Source: Elysia chlorotica (taxonomy: Eukaryota; Mollusca; Gastropoda; Plakobranchidae). From it: DNA of 64,000 nt. The stretch is taken from contig RQTK01000760.1 in assembly GCA_003991915.1 (NCBI GenBank), positions 1-64,000 on the forward strand, read 5' to 3'. Made by a program: the position numbers and the translations under genes. Below are positions 10,140 to 22,901 of the stretch, one piece after another (position 1 is the first letter of the stretch; the number at the start of each line of letters is the position of its first letter). The notes under the pieces are model-generated. The model had not been told where the DNA came from. It searched no databases and was given only the letters and a program-made list of their open reading frames with translations.

Positions 10140-11280
10140 AGTAGGGGTCTCTTTGGTCCCTTGCTACACACACACAATGCTAGCTGCATTCCAGCATGAT
10201 ACTGTCTGACATGTTACGTTTTCTCGGCCAACTGCCCTGTCATAAACACAAAGTTATGTCCCAACCGGACCATGCCTGGTGGCACATAAACACTAACACT
10301 TAAACTCCCTCACTCGCGATTATAAACGATTAAGAGATATAACACAACCTTGAAAAGTATGAATACTTTTAAGAACGTTTGATTATGGGTTCACATCTTT
10401 TAGAAGTGGCGCATTTACTGAGCTTTGAATACCCCGACCAATAAACGTGTAGGAGTTACCACTAAACTCATTTAGGAAGTTTGTTGCATTTAAATGTTTG
10501 CTACGGTCCATAAAATTATTCCTGCAATCAATTATAAACGATCCCTAAAACGGTTTTAAAAGGTGTTTGCGACAATAACAAATTAGTAATAGAGCAAAAC
10601 AAACGAACAAACAAAAGCAGTGATGGGAATCAACACTCGCCGATGGGCGGAGGAGGAAGAAGCCACACTGGGTAATACTGCAGCAGATGAATTGAGACAA
10701 GATAGGACGGGCGGTAGCGGCAAGAACAAAAGACATAGACCAAGCTCTAAGCATATGCCTGTCAAACGCATGCCGCTTTTACACAGGGTGTTCAGGTAAT
10801 GATTATCATTAATGCTGTCGCCCCGATCTCTCACCTTCGCACTCGCTTTAGTAGCTTTATTTTTTCATGTTTTGTCATAAACTTATAACTAGATGGCGCC
10901 GCTTCGATTAAGACTGGCCATTAAAATTACCTTAGACATAAACGTCATACTAATTTAACGATTTTGGGCTCTACATGTTTAACATAAGTGTGGCCTTGTC
11001 AATGGTAGTACACACAAAAAAAGAAAGAAAAAGAAAAGTAGAAACAATATTTTTTTATTTAATAGATAAATAAATAATATTTTGTAGTGCAAGTGATATC
11101 ACAATAAGGTCGCAATAAATGTTACTAGTTGGAACTAATGGGCTCTTTCCATACAAACAGGCCAGAATATTGAGAGCAATGAGAGAAGCAGTCTACAAAT
11201 AATTTACACCACCAAAAAACCCATGATTAGAAACTAAAGCTTTCTAATAAATATGTTCTAAAGTTTTAGTTTAAATTTGA
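10140..11280. other. Unassigned intergenic sequence
   Basis: No convincing exon, SINE or long ORF. Short ORFs on the minus strand at 10545-10834 have no recognisable domain. Confidence 0.4.
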
Positions 11281-11287
11281 GTTTGGT

Positions 11288-11552
11288 GCTTACCGACCAA
11301 CGTCAGCACTATACATTCTATTCTATGGACTAGTCCCAAAACTAACATCTGACAAGTTTATGTGCTTCCACACAGAAGGATTGTGAAGATACCATGATTC
11401 CTGTCTCAGCCGGTCACATTATACTGACAGGCACAGACATCGACTAAAACCAGTAGGGGACTAAAGCGGACAAATACATTCTTGACCAACGTAATTCGGA
11501 ACCAGTGACCTTCCGATTAGAAGACAAACGGTCAACCACGTGTGCTAGTTCG
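11288..11552 (-). mobile_element. tRNA-derived SINE, main family
   Basis: Reverse complement carries a head ending ATCGGAAGGTCACTGGTTCC, then the body CCCTACTGGTTTTAGTCGAT, TCAGTATAATGTGACCGGCT, GAGACAGGAATC and, at the far end, CGTTGGTCGGTAAG. Full length in outline but diverged. Confidence 0.8.
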
Positions 11553-12840
11553 CCCCCCCCCCTCCCTAACTCCATCTGAATAAAGTAGATCCCACTCTTT
11601 TCATTTTCTCTATGTTGATGGAGCAAACTACATTTGCTGCTGTTGTTGTTGTTGTTTTGTTTTTTGTTTTTGTCAGGTTTTTGTTGTTGTTGTGTATGTT
11701 TATTTTCAAACAGTTTTTACTTCCTTGGCATGATTATTTCTAAATACTTCGTCACGAGATTTTTTGACCCATTGCTTGGATAGTTCTATTTCTTCCCCTC
11801 ACTGTTTTTCCTCCCCCTGCAGTAAGCGAAGCGCAGTGTGAAAGTTAGTCCTGAACAATATTCGCCATGATGTAGTGCAGTCCAGTTTTCCGTCATAGAT
11901 TACAGGGTTTTCCCTAAAAGCACAATCGATTCATTCGTCCCCTAAGTAAAATAGTAAGCTCCTAAAGCCGGCAGGGGCTCCGTTCCATACAGATGTCAAC
12001 AACATGAAGGTCGATGCAAAGAAGCAGTTGTGGACAAGAGGAAGATGAGGTAAAGATAGAAAAAAAAGGATGAGGGTTAAGGTAGCAAAGTAACTATAGG
12101 CTTGTTGATTTGCATCACGCGAAACATGAAACCTTTTTTTCCAAGGGTGTGGCTAGCTCACAATTATTTCAAGCGTTATTTTTCAACCATAGTATTTAGC
12201 ATTTTTTTTTACCTTTTTAAAAAATAATCCATGATGTCATATTTAAGCGAGCAGACGGTTATAACTATTTCAACGGAACGAAAACTGGGTCTATAACAAC
12301 CGATAGTACACATAGGCTTTATTCGTTTAGCCTTGTCTGAATGTCGAGTTTAATAATCAATAAATATCGAGGTCTAAGAAGGATAAGGAAGTTTAAAGTC
12401 TCAATGAGTGGTTTTTGATAGCTAATACTCGCTTTAATAAAGCTTTTGACCGACATAGGGTCAAGTTCTTACTCATAAAGTGGGCAACTGGTCAACCACT
12501 CGACAGAGAAAGCAAGGACCTACAGCTCTAATGATCCTGGCCTCAAGTCACGAAGTACACACACACTACTATTAATTCAAAAGAGGAAATGCACTTTGCG
12601 GTGAAAGGGCTATAAATCCTCTCATAGGAGGTTGGAGCAATTTCAAGAAACTGGTCACTTTGAAAAAAAAAAGACATTTCTCAAGTACAGAACACTATCT
12701 AGTTTTATCGTGATACCAAAGACATTGCTAATTCAATGAGACCGTAGATTTAGTGGTGAATGTAATGTACAGCATTATTAGAAGCAGCAGCGGCAGCATA
12801 TATAGCAGTAGTATGTTGTGCGTATTCTTCTATTTATTAT
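11553..12840. other. Unassigned intergenic sequence with short TTG-rich tracts
   Basis: A short (TTG)n tract at about 11640-11695. Nothing else recognised. Confidence 0.4.
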
Positions 12841-12844
12841 TATT

Positions 12845-13020
<176 letters not shown>

Positions 13021-13084
13021 TTTAAGGTTACAGTCAATTGTATCAACAAGCATCTAGGGGTGATCTTTGGTTGAAGTTCTCTCC

Positions 13085-13260
13085 TATTTTAACGTTTCCT
13101 ATGTCATCAAGCAAGATACTGTGGCCTACGGCACGTGATACCAGAGCGGAATAACAAGGACCCAGTCACTAGGCATAAAATATTTCGTGCGGTGATTGAA
13201 CCCGCAACCATCCAATTAGTAGCCATGCGTTTTGTTCTTGGACAGCCCGCTAGGTCTAAA
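13085..13260 (-). mobile_element. tRNA-derived SINE, second head type
   Basis: Reverse complement contains a tRNA-like head with TAATTGGATGGTTGCGGGTT and B box GGGTTCAATCACCGC, followed by an A-rich stretch and GTCGTAGGCC-like body words. Similar to copies at 27842-27990 and 28190-28402. Confidence 0.55.
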
Positions 13261-13399
13261 GATGTGAAAGCCCTCTACTTATAGAAGATTAGCCTTTATT
13301 ACCCCATAGAAAACTTTTCCTTGGTCGTACATAGACAGTGATTCAATATAACAACATCAATACTTATGTGAGAGAAAAATAGTCAGAATAACATTTTAC

Positions 13400-14410
13400 A
13401 TGCACGTGTAACACTGTTGAAAGTACACACGGTAAGACATGCATAATTATTATTTTTTTTAAATATATAATAATATCTTTACGCATAAAATACAAGCATA
13501 CACACATACCCTACAAATACAAGTCCGCTTAGTATGGCAACTTTGTAGCAATCTGATGGAGGCTGGTTAACGAGTTTTTATATTATCTGTCTGCTTTGGC
13601 ACTTTATTAATTTGTTACTTCTTTGTGATATTTCAATTCACTATGAAGGGGCGGTTCAAGTTTGATTTTAGACATTTTGCTTCATTCATTAGTTGTAAAA
13701 CATAGATATTTTCGAAAGGGGCTAGATATAGTTCACAGCCAATAATTCGAGAACCTTTTTTTATTTTGTCTATTCTTTAAAAGTGGGTTTTTAAATAGTT
13801 TTTCTTTAAGCCATTGTAATTCCCAAAGATATTACACATTTTATATGGGAGATATTAAAATCCATAATTTTGTAGTCGAGATTGAAAGACTTTTATTTCC
13901 TTGAAAAGTACAGTCGTTAATACCTTTTTAAAATCAGTATTTCAATGTGTGTAGTAAAAAACAGTTTATCAATGGTAAGGCCGAGATAATTTGCATGTGG
14001 CAACAACCTCAATTTGTACATCTTTTATTTTTAGTGGTGTAAAAGCGATCTCTTTCTCACACCAAGACACAAGTTTGTTAATTTGTTTAAAGTAAAAATC
14101 TTCGATTTTTGTTATAGTTCCGATTAGGCAACAAATAAGTATTGTTTTTGTGTCTTTTATGTGGTAGTCATTGTTGTGGGCAGTGTTATAATAGTTTTGG
14201 ATTTAACACCATTCATTGGCATATTGTGGTCTTAATGTAAGAAAGTTTAAAACAATTTAGAGAATAACCCGAACATCATCATGCAAGTCGTACAGATTTT
14301 TTATCATAAGATGGGGCTGGATAGTATTAAAAGCAGACGAGAAATCAACGAATAAACTTGTAGCAAAAACCCTGGGTGTCTCAAGATGTTTTAGGATACC
14401 GGTACTATTT
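13400..14410 (-). mobile_element. Degraded LINE (CR1/L2/Jockey-like), reverse transcriptase to C-terminus
   Basis: On the minus strand, in shifting frames with stops, the order of motifs follows a non-LTR reverse transcriptase. First is LFVDFSSAFNTIQPHLM (14312-14360), the palm motif before the thumb. Then INKLVSWCEKE (about 14060-14100), a YFLRKLKSFNLDYKIM-like stretch, PPLHSELKYHKEV (about 13630-13665) and NRYKNS-like residues (about 13570-13600) typical of the C-terminus. The catalytic F/YADD is eroded. At least several frame breaks; dead copy. Confidence 0.75.
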
Positions 14411-14420
14411 TAAAACTCAC

Positions 14421-15080
14421 TGATGAAATTCCAAGTCTTCAATCACCATAGTCATGTTTTGTAAGTGATCGAAATGCTAACCAATGTGGCTCAAGCAAAA
14501 TTTAATTTAATTCAAACGTTTTCACAGGATGAAAAAGAAGAAGAATGGGTGAGAACAAAAGAAGAAAAGATGTGTGCATCATCACAAGAATTAGGACCTT
14601 TCACAGTAACTAAAACTAGGTCTTAAACAAATAAGAGCTTTGATTTTGTTACCAATCAGGCGAAGCATTACACACACTGCTGCTTAAACTGGCGTTGGAA
14701 AATTGCTTCCAAAGCTGATAAATGGGTGTTTTTCTGAGTAGATGTTGTCATGTCAGCTTTGAAATGTCTTGCTTAAAAGGATAATCTATCATTCAGCAAG
14801 TAAGTAGAGAATGTTTTTGATCCTAGACTCATAATGACACTGCGCCATCATCTAGGTCACTTTAAGTGATTTAAGTCTCTTCTTTATATCACTGGGTTAC
14901 TCGGTCTAAAGGGCAGAGGGTTTAATGAATGGCTGATAGATCCCTGAGGATACGCATGGAAACTTTAAAACTTCAATTATTTAAACAATTTTGTACGAGG
15001 TAAAATGTTGGTTCGTGCCGAATAGAGAGAATACGCAAGGTAATATTTTAAACATTTAGAATGTTTACCCAAAGCTCACA
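14421..15080. other. Unassigned sequence between LINE relic and SINE
   Basis: No recognised feature. It may hold the 5' continuation of the LINE relic, but no motif was identified. Confidence 0.35.
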
Positions 15081-15084
15081 ACGA

Positions 15085-15325
15085 ACTAGATGGCTCAATG
15101 GTATAGCCCATACCTTACACTCGGCACGTCCCCGATTCGATCCCCTTGCAGAAGGCCTTGCTCGCTACTGGATGGCTTGTCACTTGTCAGTATAATGGGA
15201 CCGCCTGACACGTAAGTCCCTGCCATCCTCTTTGTCTCTGTGTGACAGCACGTTAAATTGTCAGACATTAGTCTTTGGAACCTTCCACGATATAGCCTAG
15301 TTGCTGACGAATGTCGTTAAAAATA
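15085..15325 (+). mobile_element. tRNA-derived SINE, main family body
   Basis: Head with A box GATGGCTCAATGGTATAGC and B box CCGATTCGATCCCC. The body has GCTACTGGATGGCTTGTCAC, TCAGTATAATGGGACCGCCT, CTCTGTGTGACAGCACG, TTAGTCTTTGGAACC and GACGAATGTCGTTAAAAATA. The 3' half is duplicated at 16030. Confidence 0.85.
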
Positions 15326-15970
15326 AACAAATCAAGCAACAAAAATGTATGGTAAAAGTTTAATTGTATGTTTTTGTCGAAAAAAGTAATTAATGAGTGC
15401 AATTAGACCAGTGGGGATTCGTGTGCATATAACATTAAAAACTCTTGACCAATAATTATTCAAAGCTAGCCTGGTCTCGTCTTTTTTCATATAGTTCTAT
15501 GTACCACATGACGCGTTGCGGAAGATAGGCGTCTCTTGTCGTTTCTTGTCCTTTGGTATCATGTCTGAAACAGATCTCACTAACCATGATACTATTGAAA
15601 AGTCGATAAGCATTGGGTTTTTGGGACATTTAAAGCAAACTTAACGCATATATAGGGAAAGCGTTTACAATGTATGAGGTACCTCTTCTTTACTATTTTT
15701 TAACTTTCTTTTTTCACTATTTCTTTTCTTTCTATTCATTACTCCTTTTTTAGGATTTCGAAAAATTTTCAAACCCCTTTCCATTTCTATGTTAATGATC
15801 AAATTTCTAGGTATCGATTTATGTTTGTGTGTAAACATTTCCATGCAGCTTCTCGTATTCGTATTTTCTAAATAAAAAAAAGTATTAGCTCAGTGCTCAT
15901 TCAATCAAACACCAGAACAAAGCTCAGTCATTGTCTCACCACATAGGTCTACTTTTGAGGTCCTTTGATT

Positions 15971-16033
<63 letters not shown>

Positions 16034-16889
16034 ACGTAAGTCCCTGCCATCCTCTTTGTCTCTGTGTGACAGCACGTTAAATTGTCAGACATTAGTCTTT
16101 GGAACCTTCCACGATATAGCCTAGTTGCTGACGAATGTCGTTAAAAATAAACAAATCAAGCAACAAAAATGTATGGTAAAAGTTTAATTGTATGTTTTTG
16201 TCGAAAAAAGTAATTAATGAGTGCAATTAGACCAGTGGGGATTCGTGTGCATATAACATTAAAAACTCTTGACAAATAATTATTCAAAGCTAGCCTGATC
16301 GCCTTTTAAGATACATGTATGAGAAATTCAAAGTATCACCAGCTCTATTAACACTAGAACAGTTGAGCCTCGGACTCCATATCTAACTTTTTCGTCTTTT
16401 TTCATATAGTTCTATGTACCACATGACGCGTTGCGGAAGATAGGCGTCTCTTGTCGTTTCTTGTCCTTTGGTATCATGTCTGAAACAGATCTCACTAACC
16501 ATGATACTATTGAAAAGTCGATAAGCATTGGGTATTTAAGACATTTAATGCAAACTTAACGCATAGCAGGAAAGCGTTTATAATGTATCGCGTAATCCCT
16601 ACCTCTGCTTTACTACTTTTTAAAACTCTCTTTTTCCAAGACTTCTTTCCTTTCTATTCACTTCTACCTTTTTAGGGTTTTTTAACGTTCCGAAGAATTT
16701 TCAAACCCCTTTCCATCAAATTTCTAGGTATCGATTTATGTTTGTGTGTAAACATTTCCATGCAGCTTCTCGTATTCGTATTTTCTAAATAAAAAAAAGT
16801 ATTAGCTCAGTGCTCATTCAATCAAACACCAGAACAAAGCTCAGTCATTGTCTCACCACATAGTTCTACTTTTGAGGTCCTTTGATTTA
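15206..16889. repeat. Tandem duplication (copies 15206-15972 and 16030-16889) joined by a (GA)n tract
   Basis: The copies match from TGACACGTAAGTCCCTGCC to GAGGTCCTTTGATTTA. Copy 2 carries about 95 extra bases after AAAGCTAGCCTG. Copy 1 ends in (GA)n at 15973-16029, which runs straight into copy 2; copy 2 is itself followed within 50 bases by another (GA)n (16937-17035). The first break is inside a SINE. Confidence 0.93.
15973..16029. repeat. (GA)n microsatellite at the duplication junction
   Basis: About 28 units directly between the two copies of the tandem duplication. Confidence 0.98.
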
Positions 16890-16936
16890 TTTTTGTTTGT
16901 AAAATTGGTAAGAAAACAAAGAAATTGGTGCCCTGG

Positions 16937-16948
16937 AGAGACAGAGAC

Positions 16949-17035
<87 letters not shown>
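16937..17035. repeat. (GA)n microsatellite after duplication copy 2
   Basis: About 45 units, starting with GAGACAGAGACAGAGACAG. Confidence 0.98.
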
Positions 17036-17039
<4 letters not shown>

Positions 17040-17269
17040 ATTAACTAGATCTAGGTCGATTTAAGAAAGACAGTCACTGAGGACTGACTTGAAACGAGAA
17101 CTATTGAAGTCACACAGCTGGTTGGTAAAGTACTTCTTGTTCAGATTAATAATTATGTGACAGTTTTATAGTTTACGTCTTGCTTGTAACGTATACCATC
17201 CTAACCCTGATCTGATCATTATGACCTGTTTAAAACAGAAATAATTTATTTTCACGAGGCAGGTTCGTG

Positions 17270-17560
17270 TGACTAGCACGGAGTAAATTGGTCGCCGCTT
17301 GGTTGTACCAGATAAGGCGTTCGCAATAAGTCCTCAATGTGCTTTCACCTATGAAGCAACACCACGCCTAACGGGAGCCGCTTTCCGACGTTCTGAGATC
17401 GGGAGAGCGAAACTCTCTCCTAATTTCTCAAGGACGGCTTCACAACACGGAATACCCAAAGAATTGGAAAAGAGGCTGTCTGGTCGGGAAATCGAACAGG
17501 AAATCTCGTATTGGAACCGCTTCGCTCTACCGAATGAACTATCTCGACACAAGGTATTTT
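17270..17560 (-). mobile_element. tRNA-derived SINE, third type
   Basis: Reverse complement begins GTGTCGAGATAGTTCATTCG then GTAGAGCGAAGC (A box) and CTGTTCGATTTCCCGAC (B box), followed by GTGTTGTGAAGCCGTCCTTG and AATTAGGAGAGAGTTTCGC. This body differs from the main family. The open frames here on both strands are coincidental. Confidence 0.7.
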
Positions 17561-17599
17561 CTTCATCCGATTTCAGGTTCTTCAGATATGCCTAATTTC

Positions 17600-18860
17600 A
17601 TTGTAGAGATGTCTAGCGTACTACTACACGAATTAATATATTCTTAACAATTCCATAATATTAATAGTTTTGTTGTTGTTTTTCAACGTAGACTTGATAT
17701 TTGAGAATACGACCTCTCCTACAGACTGCCATTATTATTGTGCATTCCTCAGATTTCACATTGAAATGATTCGAGTATGATGTTTTTTCAGAGTGGGGGT
17801 GCTTTATTTCAAACCAGAGAGCCGAATAAAATGAAAATGAAATTGACAAAAATGAGACAAAAGTAACTAGCAATTTTTACATCTCCCAACTTCAAAACTA
17901 TAAATAAAAAATAGCTGCTCAATACTGTGCTTTAACTTTTAGAAGTCTTTACCTGATTGGGAAACCATGATACAATTGGAAATAAAAATTGTAATTAGCC
18001 CATCTTCATAGGTTAATATCATTACCAGATCTTATTACTTAAATCAAATAGGGTATGTTTCCGTTATTACAACAGGTCTATGTCTTTTTAAGACTGAATA
18101 ATTCTGCTATTGTTTATTCTTGTTTCACAACGGTACAAGAGTACCAAGACAATACCTCCGCATCGTAATTAGGTAAAAAAAACTAACTAATAATAACTAA
18201 AACAAAACAAAACAACAAAAAAATGTTAGTGACCTATGGTACGAAAAAAGACATTTTTCTAAAACATTTCTAAACTGTCAAGCATTTACTCAAGTCATAA
18301 GTTTTATCGAACTTTTTCTTTAAAAAATGAGCAAATTTGCCAACTTCTTCCTAGTTGTCTTCAATTTCAAGGAAATCGGGTCAAGTTTAGCCCATTGTGT
18401 GGTCGCCATACGTTGCCACAGGCAGGAGTGTCCCCATTACACATTTGGGTCAGCAGCCATGAGTGATAGGAGACAGCGGCAAGAGGATTATATATGAATT
18501 TATAACAGCCAATTTGCTTTTAATCTCCCTGTGTCATCAACTTAATCATTGCAATGAAAGATTGTCAGTAGGTATTCCATAAGAGTCAATTTTTGCTGAA
18601 AAACAATAATTCTTGGAGAGGCTAGTTAGTTTCCGTACTTTTATGGAAAGCCGTGACTCGGTGATCAAACGCTTTTCGCAAACTTCGAGGTCTTCACGCG
18701 CCCGCTTTAAGAATATTATTCAAAGTATGGTATTAAACAAAAAGAAGGACGCTACACGTCGACGGGTCCCAAAAACTACCGCAAATTCAACTCGTCACTT
18801 CATTTGCCATAAAAGCAAATTCTATTCTGAGTCATTTACTTTACTTTTCCGATCCAGCAG
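17600..18860. other. Unassigned AT-rich sequence
   Basis: Nothing recognised with confidence. A plus-strand ORF at 18613-18888 is basic (RRVPKTTANS) and overlaps the 3' side of a LINE fragment; it is probably not a gene. Confidence 0.35.
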
Positions 18861-19165
18861 CCAACTGAGCTTGCGCCCTTCGACTTGATGACATGATGAA
18901 GTTGGTCTTTTCCGAAGTAGAATGTGTTTTCTAAAGTAGAATGAGGTGGAAGAAGTTTTGTGTGGATGTCTTGTAGTTTAGGGCAGTTGAATAAGATACG
19001 TTCGACTGTTTCGCATGTTTGGGGGCAGAGGGAGCAGAACGGTTCTTTTTGGGGTTGTAAACGATTGATGTAGTAGTTAATTCTGAGTCATTTAAAATGT
19101 TAATGCTATCCGAAAAAATTTGCTTCAAGAGTGTGTAAGTGCCTAAGATAATATCCCTGCAAAAT
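18860..19165 (-). mobile_element. LINE fragment, C-terminal part of the polymerase polyprotein
   Basis: A minus-strand frame reads LRINYYINRLQPQKEPFCSL then CPQTCETVERILFNCPKLQD (about 18980-19060), continuing LLPPHSTLENTFYFGKDQL. The Cys-x2-Cys, ETVERI and FNCP spacing is the hallmark of the C-terminal region of many animal LINEs (Jockey/I-type). 5'-truncated fragment. Confidence 0.7.
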
Positions 19166-19199
19166 GAACACAGCAGATTATTACAAATCATTTTTGAAT

Positions 19200-19934
19200 T
19201 TTAGTGATACCACAGCATACCAAAAAACAAGAAAAAGAACAAGACAGCAACGACATAAACAAAAACATCATCAACAACATTAACAACACCAACAACAAAA
19301 TCAGCAACAATAACACCTGCTCCTAACTATAACTATTTCTTTTCACTTTCTTGTTCCCATCTCATGCAGCCATCTGCTATGTAACGGATGTAAGCATAAC
19401 TGCTTCTGTGCTTGTATTTCTCCTCTCTACTGATCCATCAATCACTCCTTGGCGCTGTTATCTACGCCTGATTTAGACATCAGATCATTGCCACGGCTCT
19501 AGACATGACAAGAGACATCAAAGCCGAACACCAAGGAATGTACTTGTAAACTAGTCAGGAATGGTGACTTTACCGGTCGCTCTGTACCAGTCCTCCAATT
19601 TCCTTTGGGACATAGGAAACATCTAGACAAGGACGGCCAGGCTAAACATGGAGTTAATGCGCTCAGGATCGATGGGTTGTCAAATGTTGCGCACAAAGGT
19701 ATGTATTGAACGCGGAAAAAAATCACAGCACGAATTACGTTATCTTAGAAAACATGTCAAGTTAAGTCATCGGAAGATAACACTGGCAAATTAAGTATCA
19801 ACTGAAAATTTGGAAAATGGTACCTTGTCTTCTGGGTACATTCAAAAATCGTTTACACAAAGGTAGTGAGATATGAACATATCCAGATGTATAATTGTGG
19901 ATGCAAGAGCACCTTGCCTTAATAACAACAACAA
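19200..19934. other. Unassigned sequence with AAC-rich tracts
   Basis: AAC-rich simple sequence near 19230-19320. The stretch 19500-19720 has balanced composition and a GTATGT donor-like word but no recognisable protein. Confidence 0.3.
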
Positions 19935-20209
19935 CTTCGTAGTTCTATCACTATAAGGCTAAGACTATTTATGGATAACTCGAAATAATTTTGGGAAGCT
20001 TCCTCTTTTTGCTCATTAAAGCCAACATTACTCTATATCTATTTCTGAAACCTTGATTTGTTTGTCTGTCTGATCGCAGGCCATTAGGCTTAAGTAAAGA
20101 CACCACACTATACTGTGAGACCCCGGCCGTAACGTCGCGTCGCGCAACGGAAGAATACGCATCTTCGAATCGGGATTTCCCAGAGCGTCCTTCTTGACAG
20201 ATCTCCCCC
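19935..20209. repeat. Direct repeat copy 1 (about 275 bp)
   Basis: Matches 21994-22265 almost base for base, from CTTCGTAGTTCTATCACTAT to TTGACAGATCTCCCCC. The G/C-rich end (GTCGCGTCGCGCAACGG, TCTTCGAATCGGGATTTCC) may be a tRNA-like SINE head on the minus strand. Copy 1 ends exactly at a trinucleotide array. Confidence 0.93.
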
Positions 20210-20210
20210 A

Positions 20211-20386
<176 letters not shown>

Positions 20387-20389
20387 ATT

Positions 20390-21993
20390 CGTATTGTTGG
20401 TATTGAGGAAATGGAAACAGAGATTGCAGCAGTAGAGGTGTAAAAAGAAAAAGAAGATTCTGACTCAACGTATTGAGCCAGAACATCATTATTAATGTAC
20501 TGTGAATGTTTCAAGGGTTCTTTACAAACATGGTGCGTCTTTCTTTATTTCATTGTTAGGCATGTATTCTAAACTCACATCGAATTTAAACAAAAGGGGA
20601 CATACATAGCTAACACATATCCTTCTAGGAGACAAAATATGTCAATCGACGGCGAAAATTGTGAGCGATTGTCCTGATTTTTTGTTTCTTTTTTTCCATT
20701 TGGTCTGATATTTCCTTGCAAGGTGGCCCAGATGGTAGGGTATGATGACTTTATTATCCGACAGTTTGCTCTAAAGCATCACTGCAACAGTAACAACAAC
20801 AAAGCTAACAACAAGACCAACAACAACAATACAGAAAATAAGATTGCCTCAGGTTCTCTCTGGTTTTCCCCATCACGTGCTATTCCAACGTGAGACCGAA
20901 TATGGGGACGAAGTTTGATAGGGATCAAAAACCCATTGTCTGCATACCTGATTGGTCCAGGTTGTCAATTTATATTTTTAGCGTGATAGAAAAACTGTCT
21001 CGGGCAACAAGGACGCGTACAGGAAGTTATTTTAAGGAAATGTCACAAGGTGTCCACATTAGCAGTGATGCAAATTTAAGGATTAGAACAGCTATGTAGA
21101 CGGAAATGAACGAAAGACAGCAATACCATTCGTAGATTTGGTTTGCTAGGGAGGTTATGCTGTTTTTACAGCTTGCATCATGGCCTTCCGAAAAAAAATT
21201 CCCCTCAAAAAGATTGTGTGCCTATTTTTTGAACGCTATGGCTTTTTCCTATTTTCTTTTCCTTTTAAAGGGTATTTTTATGGGTCAAAGTCATAAACGA
21301 AAATGAAAAGACTTGCCCCGTAAATAATTTGTATGTGCACGAACCTATGCCACAATATTTGGTTTCCTGGACTACACGTATTATACCGAAATGTTCAGGC
21401 TGCTTCAGACGTCAAGATAATAATGGAAGTACAAGGGTATGTCTCAGGCCAAATGTACGGATTTGTGACGGCGGTTTTGTTTACATGCCGTATTCTGATG
21501 GTGACTTACCAACAACGATTGGGGGGGGGGGATAAATTGGATGGACCATGAACCATAGTAACACATTTTCAGAAGGTGTTGGGATATCAAAGAAATCCCA
21601 CGTCTTCCATGACTTAGTGCGGAGAAGAACATGGGATGCGATCAGACGATTAAAAAATGATCTACTATGGGACGAAGCAAGTGAAATAAAACATTAGTGG
21701 TGTGAACACACAACAGATAACTTTATCCCAAGAAATAAATGAGAATATTGTTCGCAGGAGATATCCTGGGTGGGCCAAATGAAAATAATGACTGGTTTAT
21801 GTCCTGTAGCGTTTCGATTGGCAAACAAAGACTAGTTCGCCAGATAATTTTAGATGTTTTTTTTAAGAGAAATTGGGATCGCTTCAATTAGCAAGAGTTG
21901 ATTCAACCAGGCACGTGATTACGTACGAATTTGTATGAACATATTCAAAACCACTTTTTAGAGAGCTGTTGTGAATCTTGAGAGCATGTGTAT
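20390..21993. other. Unassigned sequence
   Basis: No gene recognised. A weak tRNA-like head is possible near 20720-20760. A G run (21521-21532) occurs within an open stretch at 21329-21551 that has no known domain. Confidence 0.35.
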
Positions 21994-22265
21994 CTTCGTA
22001 GTTCTATCACTATAAGGCTAAGACTATGGATAACTTGAAATAATTTTTGGGAAGTTTCCTCTTTTTGCTCATTAAAGCAAACATTACTCTATATCTATTT
22101 CTGAAACCTTGATTTGTTTGTCTGTCTGATCGCAGGCCATTAGGCTTAAGCAAAGACACCACACTCTACTGTGAGACCCCGACCGTAACGTCGCGTCGCG
22201 CAACGGAAGAATACGCATCTTCGAATCGGGATTTCCCAGAGCGTCCTTCTTGACAGATCTCCCCC
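21994..22265. repeat. Direct repeat copy 2
   Basis: Second copy of 19935-20209, with about 10 differences and followed by unique sequence instead of the trinucleotide array. Confidence 0.93.
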
Positions 22266-22901
22266 GTCTGACAATGATTTATACAAGGTCTGTGTGGGCA
22301 CAGCTAGGTCTAGTCGCAATACTATTTTTACCGCATTGACATTATTGGCATACCATTGTGAGAAAAATAGGATAGTTGGGTTTATTTTGTCTCCAATCAC
22401 GTTCGAAGCCCTATACCTATAGATTTCTACAATACGCCTTCAATCTCCGGATATTCACAAGTTAAAATTTGCAGAGGCTGATGTTTGCTGTTGTTTTTGT
22501 TGTTGTGGGTTGTTTTTTTTAGTTGAATCCAAGAGCCGAAATTGTTTTTAGTTCTTCCCTAGAGAAAAGAAAGAAAGTCTTAACTTCAACCTGATTTTTG
22601 TAAGACATTCTCCTGCCAAGAGGTTTCCACATTTACCCCCCCCCCCCCCGGCCTTATAAAGAGTTGCATTGGAAAATTAGAACATCAACTCAACCCCATT
22701 ATAACCTTTACAATTGCTATTTGATAATTTTCAATCGTCAGAAATAGTATTTTAGATTTAATAACTCTTTGTACATCTGACAGATAGATGTATGTTTTCA
22801 TGTTTCAAAAACATTAATTTTTGGTACTTTTTTCTATTTTACTTTTGTTCTTTGATTCGCTACACAACCAGTTCTATGTTTTAAAGCCTTATATTTGTTA
22901 A

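Noticed and set aside
17299-17595. Plus-strand ORF of 98 codons, protein-like at first sight
   Set aside because: Lies entirely on a minus-strand tRNA-derived SINE with clear A and B boxes.
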